64,000 nucleotides of DNA from an uncultured Turicimonas sp. (GTDB lineage Bacteria > Pseudomonadota > Gammaproteobacteria > Burkholderiales > Burkholderiaceae_F). The stretch lies in NCBI GenBank assembly GCA_947854175.1, contig CANTYJ010000027.1, positions 1-64,000 on the forward strand, written 5' to 3'. A program made the position numbers and the translations under genes. Positions 59,111 to 64,000 of the stretch are shown here, one piece after another. Each line of letters opens with the position of its first letter. The stretch's first letter is position 1. The notes below the pieces were generated by a model, which was not told the origin of the DNA, searched no databases, and saw nothing but the letters and a program-made list of their open reading frames with translations.

Positions 59111-60265
59111 TTAGATGTTCTTTTGAGCCTTCAGACTTTCTACAAAGGCCTGAGCGCGGGTGCGGATCTGTCCCTGAGAGTCAGGTACATAGTCGATTTC
59201 TAATTCAAGGCCCGGGATGCCTTTTTCAGCTAAATAGCTGCGCATAATATATTGTTCAAAAGCCCAAATATCGCACATGTAAATGCGTGAAGAAATAACA
59301 CCGTCAACCTTGAAATCATCAATCAACTGACCGAGACGATTGAGTCTGTCGTCTTGGGTACCCATTTGACGGGTAGCAGCCGGCATTTCATCAAAATAAT
59401 AATCAACGATAGCTTCAAGAGGGTCTTTGTTTTCATCGATCAGCACAGAGCATGAACGACTTCCGAAACCGAGATTATCTACGACAATTTCTCCGCCCTG
59501 ATTTTCGAGAATTTCAAAAAATTCTTTGCTGTCAGCATGACCGCCTGTGTAAAGAAGACGGACTTCCGGCTTAATCTTGGGACCCTGTTCTTTCAGCTCT
59601 TCAATAAGTTCCTTAAGAAGTTTGTTGTATTCTTCCAAAGGCATGGAGATTCCGGCAAGCATAATCATAATTAACTCGGAACCTCTGAGGTAAACAGATT
59701 CACCCTTTTGCATTTCATAAAGTTCGGCCTGCAGGCGTCTGGTCTCGTTATGAAGTTTGATAGCTTTTCTTAAGTCGTCATCTGTAATTTTTACACCGAA
59801 CTTCTTTTCGGTAGCCTCAATAAACTTCTTCATTTCTTCCTTATAGAAATCTTTAGCTAAATCGCCACGTTTCTTAGGAATGTACATAAAGTGGTATACA
59901 GGGTTTCCGGGAATTGTCAGCCAGTTATCATAAATTCTTCTGGCATGGTCGCAACTGTTATAAAACACTGCTCCGTCTAAGAATTCCAGTTCATCATTAA
60001 GAATCTGGTTGTAAGTATGACGAACGTAATTACAAGCCAATTCACGGAAATAAGCATCGGCGAATTCAGTTCCTTCAGATCCTGTTCCGCGGATGAAATA
60101 AGGAACAGCACCGGCGGCAGTCAAGATTTCAACCGGCATTTCCTGATACAGGAAACCAACAACCTTCTTTCCTTCTTCTTTGGCTTTTTCAATGGAAGGA
60201 TTATTTAATGAAGTCGCAGCTTGAATTAATGTGTTTAGAGCTTTTGGTCTATCTGCAATTTGCAT
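59111..60265 (-). CDS. 2-hydroxyacyl-CoA dehydratase family subunit (HgdB/BcrB-like)
   Basis: VVGFLYQEMPVEILTAAGAVPYFIRG; FYNSCDHARRIYDNW; DNLGFGSRSCSV; SRIYMCDIWAFEQYIMR. Confidence 0.9.
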   Translation of the reverse strand: MQIADRPKALNTLIQAATSLNNPSIEKAKEEGKKVVGFLYQEMPVEILTAAGAVPYFIRGTGSEGTEFADAYFRELACNYVRHTYNQILNDELEFLDGAVFYNSCDHARRIYDNWLTIPGNPVYHFMYIPKKRGDLAKDFYKEEMKKFIEATEKKFGVKITDDDLRKAIKLHNETRRLQAELYEMQKGESVYLRGSELIMIMLAGISMPLEEYNKLLKELIEELKEQGPKIKPEVRLLYTGGHADSKEFFEILENQGGEIVVDNLGFGSRSCSVLIDENKDPLEAIVDYYFDEMPAATRQMGTQDDRLNRLGQLIDDFKVDGVISSRIYMCDIWAFEQYIMRSYLAEKGIPGLELEIDYVPDSQGQIRTRAQAFVESLKAQKNI

Positions 60266-60354
60266 TCATGCTCTCCTTGAGGTGGGGAAATAAATTTTAT
60301 TTTGTGGGTTCACCACGCATGAATACACTATAAATCTGGCGTATTTTTGACACT

Positions 60355-60368
60355 GTTAAATGTATAAC
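60355..60368. promoter_or_regulatory. Candidate Crp/Fnr-type operator A upstream of dehydratase operon
   Basis: GTTAA-ATGT-ATAAC (9/10 to GTTAA-N4-TTAAC); center about 41.5 nt upstream of the TSS predicted from minus-strand TATAGT. Confidence 0.6.
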
Positions 60369-60425
60369 AGAACCAATATACGAGCTTTCACTTAGAAGTA
60401 AAAACAACAAACAAAACCTCATTTC

Positions 60426-60439
60426 GTTAAGTAGTTAAC
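60426..60439. promoter_or_regulatory. Candidate Crp/Fnr-type operator B in dehydratase/porin intergenic region
   Basis: GTTAA-GTAG-TTAAC, same half-sites as the palindrome at 54571-54584. Confidence 0.55.
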
Positions 60440-60565
60440 GGAATCTCTTCTCTTCAGATAAATTACCCAAAACCTCCCATTTTTCTGTTTTCCAGCTAAC
60501 ACAGTGCAACTATCAAGACGTTCAAAATTGAATCACTAACACTATAACTCTCAAGGAGATCCAGC

Positions 60566-61678
60566 ATGAAATTAAGAACATTGTCTGTACTTTGTGCCTC
60601 TGCTCTTTGCTCAACTGCATTTGCTGCCAACGTTGAACTATTCGGAGCTGTTGATACATTCGTTGCAGTTAACCACACCTCCGGCATCGATGGAAAATGG
60701 AAAGCAGCTTTGATGTCAGGCGGTACAACAGCCTCCCATTGGGGACTTAAAGGCACAGAAGATTTAGGCAACGGGGTTGAAGTCTTCTTCAATTTAGATA
60801 ATGCATTTTTAGTTGATAACGGCAATGCAACATTCGGCAATGAAGGTAAAGCTTTCAGCAGAGAAGCCAACATCGGTATCCGCGGAAAATACGGTCAATT
60901 ATCTTTCGGTCGCCAGTACACACCGCACTTCCTGGTATTTGCTATTTCTGATCCGACAAAATTAAGTCTTGGATCTTCTGATTCTCCATACTTCTTCCCG
61001 GGCTCTGCCTCAGTTACAGGTCAGGACGGAAATTTAGTACGTATGGATAATTCCATCCAGTATGTTTTACCGACACCGTTTGGTCTGACTAACTTCTTCT
61101 ATTTAAGTTTAGGTGAAACTGAAAACTCCAATACAAGAAACAATACCTACAACTACATGGCCAAGTTCGACTATGGTAAATTCACAGGTATGGTCAGCTA
61201 CCTTTTCCGTTCAATGACTAACCCAGGCAACAACGATCGTTACCATAACAGTTATATCAATTCTGCTTTAATTTATGACTTTGGCTTCACAAAACCGGTA
61301 ATTAACTTCACTAAGAAGTTTGGTAGCCCAGAAAACGGTTCTGACAACTTCTGGATGGCCCAGATCGGAACATCAACTCCATTATGGGGCGGTGATTGGC
61401 AGATTTCCGGTTCTTACTTACGCAACCAGTCCAAAGACAAAGCCAATGCATGGTCTCTCGGCACCAAATACAACTATCCTCTCTCTAAGAGAACATCCGT
61501 CTACGTCGGTATAGAAGCTCTCTTTAACGGAGATAACGCCGGTTACGCTATTGAAGCCGGTCCGGATAGCTCATTGCACTTTAACTTCAATAAAGATGAT
61601 ATTGGAACCGGCTACGGCACCAACTACAAAGGAAGCAACGTCCAACAATTCTTCGTTGGTATTAATCACCAGTTCTAA
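60566..61678 (+). CDS. Gram-negative general porin
   Basis: Signal peptide, AANVELFGAVDTFVAVNH, HWGLKGTEDLGNGVEVFFNLDNAF, SFGRQYTPHF, C-terminal ...VGINHQF. Confidence 0.93.
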   Translation: MKLRTLSVLCASALCSTAFAANVELFGAVDTFVAVNHTSGIDGKWKAALMSGGTTASHWGLKGTEDLGNGVEVFFNLDNAFLVDNGNATFGNEGKAFSREANIGIRGKYGQLSFGRQYTPHFLVFAISDPTKLSLGSSDSPYFFPGSASVTGQDGNLVRMDNSIQYVLPTPFGLTNFFYLSLGETENSNTRNNTYNYMAKFDYGKFTGMVSYLFRSMTNPGNNDRYHNSYINSALIYDFGFTKPVINFTKKFGSPENGSDNFWMAQIGTSTPLWGGDWQISGSYLRNQSKDKANAWSLGTKYNYPLSKRTSVYVGIEALFNGDNAGYAIEAGPDSSLHFNFNKDDIGTGYGTNYKGSNVQQFFVGINHQF

Positions 61679-61704
61679 TCTGTTGAGTACTTTCTTCTAA
61701 AACT

Positions 61705-61734
61705 AGAAACGCCCGTCTCGGGCGTTTCTTTTTT
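61705..61734 (+). terminator. Intrinsic terminator after porin
   Basis: AGAAACGCCC-GTCTC-GGGCGTTTCTTTTTT. Confidence 0.85.
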
Positions 61735-61741
61735 GGTTGGT

Positions 61742-62239
61742 CTACACAATATCAATGGATTGATAAGTCCTGCCAGTCGCTGGGATGAACTTAGTTAAGA
61801 TTTCATAGACAGGTATTTTTAAGCTACAGTCATTGGTGCATGGGTGCAGATCAATAAATTCAGCAGAAAGTACTTCTTTATCAATCACCGGCATGACATC
61901 TTTTTCTTTATTAAAGAGCAAGCCTAACAAAGAGACCGCCCCTGCAAATGTATTGAGTTTTTCTTTCAATTCCTCTTCGTCAGCAAATGAAAGATGCCCG
62001 CTTCCAAGTTGCTTAGCAATACTCTTTGAATCGAAACGTTTATTACTTTCAATGACGACAAGAAAATACTGCTTCTTTTTATTTTTAACAAAAAGAGATT
62101 TACAACATAGTGAATCGATAGAAGCCGCTATTTTTCTACCTTCTTCAACAGTATAGATTGGTTCGTGTTCATGGACTTCATAGGACAGGTTAAGTTCATC
62201 CAGCTGTTTTAGTATTTGCTGTTTCGGTGAGTCTGACAT
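61742..62239 (-). CDS. YbaK/ProX-type aminoacyl-tRNA deacylase
   Basis: YbaK/EbsC domain: YEVHEHEPIYTVEEGRKIA, CKSLFVKNKKKQYFLVVIES, LHPCTNDCSLKI. Confidence 0.85.
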   Translation of the reverse strand: MSDSPKQQILKQLDELNLSYEVHEHEPIYTVEEGRKIAASIDSLCCKSLFVKNKKKQYFLVVIESNKRFDSKSIAKQLGSGHLSFADEEELKEKLNTFAGAVSLLGLLFNKEKDVMPVIDKEVLSAEFIDLHPCTNDCSLKIPVYEILTKFIPATGRTYQSIDIV

Positions 62240-62241
62240 AA

Positions 62242-63069
62242 CTATCCAACCGGTACAAATAATTTAAAAACTTGGTCTTTCTCGTTGCCATTATGAAGAT
62301 ATTCAAGCATCGTCATGCAAATGACTTCCCCTTGAATTTCCAAACCTTCCTCTTTTATTGCGGTAAGAAATTTCTTTGAGGTAGATATTTTCACCCTCTG
62401 TCCGCCTGTTCCATACCAGACCGCAAATTTGCCTTTCTTAACTTTTAGTTTTGTTTCAGACTCAAATGTCCCTTTGATAAACAAATAACCTTCAACTTCC
62501 CATTTTCCATTGCTCAATGCTTCATTATTGAGACAGAGGCCATACGGAGGAACCAACGGTTTGGCTGAGAACCGATCAAAAAGCTGTTCGGAATTATCCT
62601 TTTCCGCAGCCTCACTGCTTGCGGAAAGTTCAATAAGTGAGAAACTCTGTTTCGGCAACTTCGTAATAATAATTTTATTTTTTTCTGTCTCCTGCATCTG
62701 AGAGAGTTCCTCAGAAAAGACTTCGAAGAACACTTTTTCTTTTTCAAGTTTTTCTATCTGATTTGATATCTGCAAGGTTCTTTCTTGAAAAGCCGAAATA
62801 TTTGCTTTAGAAGTACCGTCTTTGAATATAGTTTCTATATCCTTAAGAGAACAGCCAGCGTCCTTAAGCCCGGATAAAAACAAAAAATCCAAATACTTAT
62901 TGTAAGAGTAGTAACGGTAGCCATTCTTCAGAACTCGGTCAGGCTTCAGTAAGCCGAGTCTGTCATAATGAAACAGTGTTTCCTTAGTTGTTTCACAAAG
63001 TGTGGCGAACTCTTGAGTCTTATACATTTCTGAGCCTTTTGAACGATTTTTTCTGAGTTTAACGAACAC
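62242..63069 (-). CDS. MerR family transcriptional regulator with BmrR/GyrI-like effector domain
   Basis: TQEFATLCETTKETLFHYDRLGLLKPDRVLKNGYRYYSYNKYLDFLFL. Confidence 0.85.
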   Translation of the reverse strand: MFVKLRKNRSKGSEMYKTQEFATLCETTKETLFHYDRLGLLKPDRVLKNGYRYYSYNKYLDFLFLSGLKDAGCSLKDIETIFKDGTSKANISAFQERTLQISNQIEKLEKEKVFFEVFSEELSQMQETEKNKIIITKLPKQSFSLIELSASSEAAEKDNSEQLFDRFSAKPLVPPYGLCLNNEALSNGKWEVEGYLFIKGTFESETKLKVKKGKFAVWYGTGGQRVKISTSKKFLTAIKEEGLEIQGEVICMTMLEYLHNGNEKDQVFKLFVPVG

Positions 63070-63132
63070 GCGCCCACTTTGCCATATTTTTTCTAACCGT
63101 ACACGGATCTACCAGCACCTGAAAAGTAATAA

Positions 63133-63978
63133 TTAACCGAAAGTTCCGTTCACATAATCTCTTGTTCTTGCATGCAATGATCGATTGAAAATTTGATCAG
63201 TATTCCCAAACTCAATGAGCTCTCCCATATAAAAGAAAGCCGTTTTGTCTGAAATGCGCATGGCCTGTTGCATGTTGTGGGTGACGATGACAATGCACAG
63301 TTCGCTTTTGAGTTCCAAAATGCTTTCTTCAAGCTTTTGTGTTGCAATTGGATCGAGGGCACTGGCCGGTTCGTCCATGAGGAGGACTTCCGGATTGACG
63401 GCTAAAGCTCTTGCAATACAGAGGCGCTGTTGTTGACCGCCTGACAAGGCCAGAGCGGAATCCTTCAATCGGTCTTTGACTTCTTTCCAAAGAGCGGCTT
63501 TTCGCAGACTGTCCTCCACAACGGCATCAATATGGGACTTATCGGTGTCTCCGGCAAGCCTCAGCCCGTAGGCAATGTTCTCATAGATGCTTTTTGGAAA
63601 AGGTGTGGGTCTCTGAAATACCATCCCAACTCTTCTTCGCAAGGACACAACATCGCATTCCGGGGAATAAATATCTTCATTGTCCAGCGTGATTAAGCCT
63701 TGAACTGAGGTGCCGGGAATGAGATCGTTCATTCGATTCAGACACCTCAGAAAGGTACTTTTACCGCATCCGGAAGGACCAATCAATGCAGTGATTTCTC
63801 TATCTGCAAAGTCTAAGGAAACGTCTTTTATGGCCCGGTGCGAACCGTAATAGAAATCCACGTTTTCGGATTTCAACTTGAGATGCCGCGCCTGAGAATC
63901 TCCCAATTGAAATGTTGAGAGTACGGCTGCCCGAGGATCATTTTGCTGTGCGATGTTGATTTCTGTTTGAGCAATCAT
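63133..63978 (-). CDS. pstB: Phosphate ABC transporter ATP-binding protein
   Basis: [57 protein letters not shown]. Confidence 0.96.
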   Translation of the reverse strand: MIAQTEINIAQQNDPRAAVLSTFQLGDSQARHLKLKSENVDFYYGSHRAIKDVSLDFADREITALIGPSGCGKSTFLRCLNRMNDLIPGTSVQGLITLDNEDIYSPECDVVSLRRRVGMVFQRPTPFPKSIYENIAYGLRLAGDTDKSHIDAVVEDSLRKAALWKEVKDRLKDSALALSGGQQQRLCIARALAVNPEVLLMDEPASALDPIATQKLEESILELKSELCIVIVTHNMQQAMRISDKTAFFYMGELIEFGNTDQIFNRSLHARTRDYVNGTFG

Positions 63979-64000
63979 TTTTCTGAAAAAAGGTTGTTTT

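Noticed and set aside
60266-60300. CTCCTTGAGGTGGGGA resembling the sRNA CTCCTTGAAGAGGGA as a third sRNA copy
   Set aside because: It is the complement of the 59111..60265 gene's Shine-Dalgarno region, lacks the 23-nt block and terminator; interpreted as a potential target rather than a copy
1-64000. CRISPR array, prophage, toxin-antitoxin or integrative element
   Set aside because: No regularly spaced direct repeats, phage structural genes, integrase or att-like duplication noticed by eye; gene content is mostly conserved chromosomal

Overview
This 64 kb window looks like ordinary chromosome from a Sutterellaceae-like betaproteobacterium (inferred from gene content and order). Conserved blocks, left to right: metN(partial)-metI, tRNA-Gly(CCC), a BMP-type nucleoside ABC importer, trmB, uppP, mnmC, ettA, tatCBA-hinT, a his operon lacking hisC, murA, a bcsABZG cellulose locus, mlaFEDACB, a DcuC-like carrier, an ISAs1 transposase relic, a periplasmic flavoprotein reductase, gltBD, a RAYT-like gene, lysE-like, M20 peptidase, dgt-aroB-aroK, mrcA, a Crp/Fnr-type regulator, a five-gene 2-hydroxyacyl-CoA dehydratase/benzoyl-CoA reductase-like operon, a porin, ybaK, merR and pstB. 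The most interesting stretch is about 54.0-60.6 kb. (1) Just after mrcA there are two tandem, diverged copies (period about 212 bp) of an apparent small-RNA gene. Each has a near-perfect Fur box overlapping a sigma70-like promoter, conserved unpaired blocks (CUCCUUGAAGAG and a 23-nt identical AAUGGUAGUUAGUUAAUGGGGAU) between non-identical hairpins, and its own intrinsic terminator. The layout is analogous to PrrF1/PrrF2. (2) The next gene encodes a Crp/Fnr-family regulator with a perfect palindrome GTTAAGATCTTAAC before its start codon. The same GTTAA-N4-TTAAC half-sites recur twice in the porin/dehydratase intergenic region, and one copy sits about -41.5 from a predicted dehydratase-operon promoter. 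(3) That operon couples a CooC-like ATPase and a C-x5-C-x2-C-x5-C protein to the dehydratase-type activator and two subunits. Together this suggests an iron- and effector-controlled ATP-dependent Fe-S reductase module. Everything was read by eye; no searches or folding were run.
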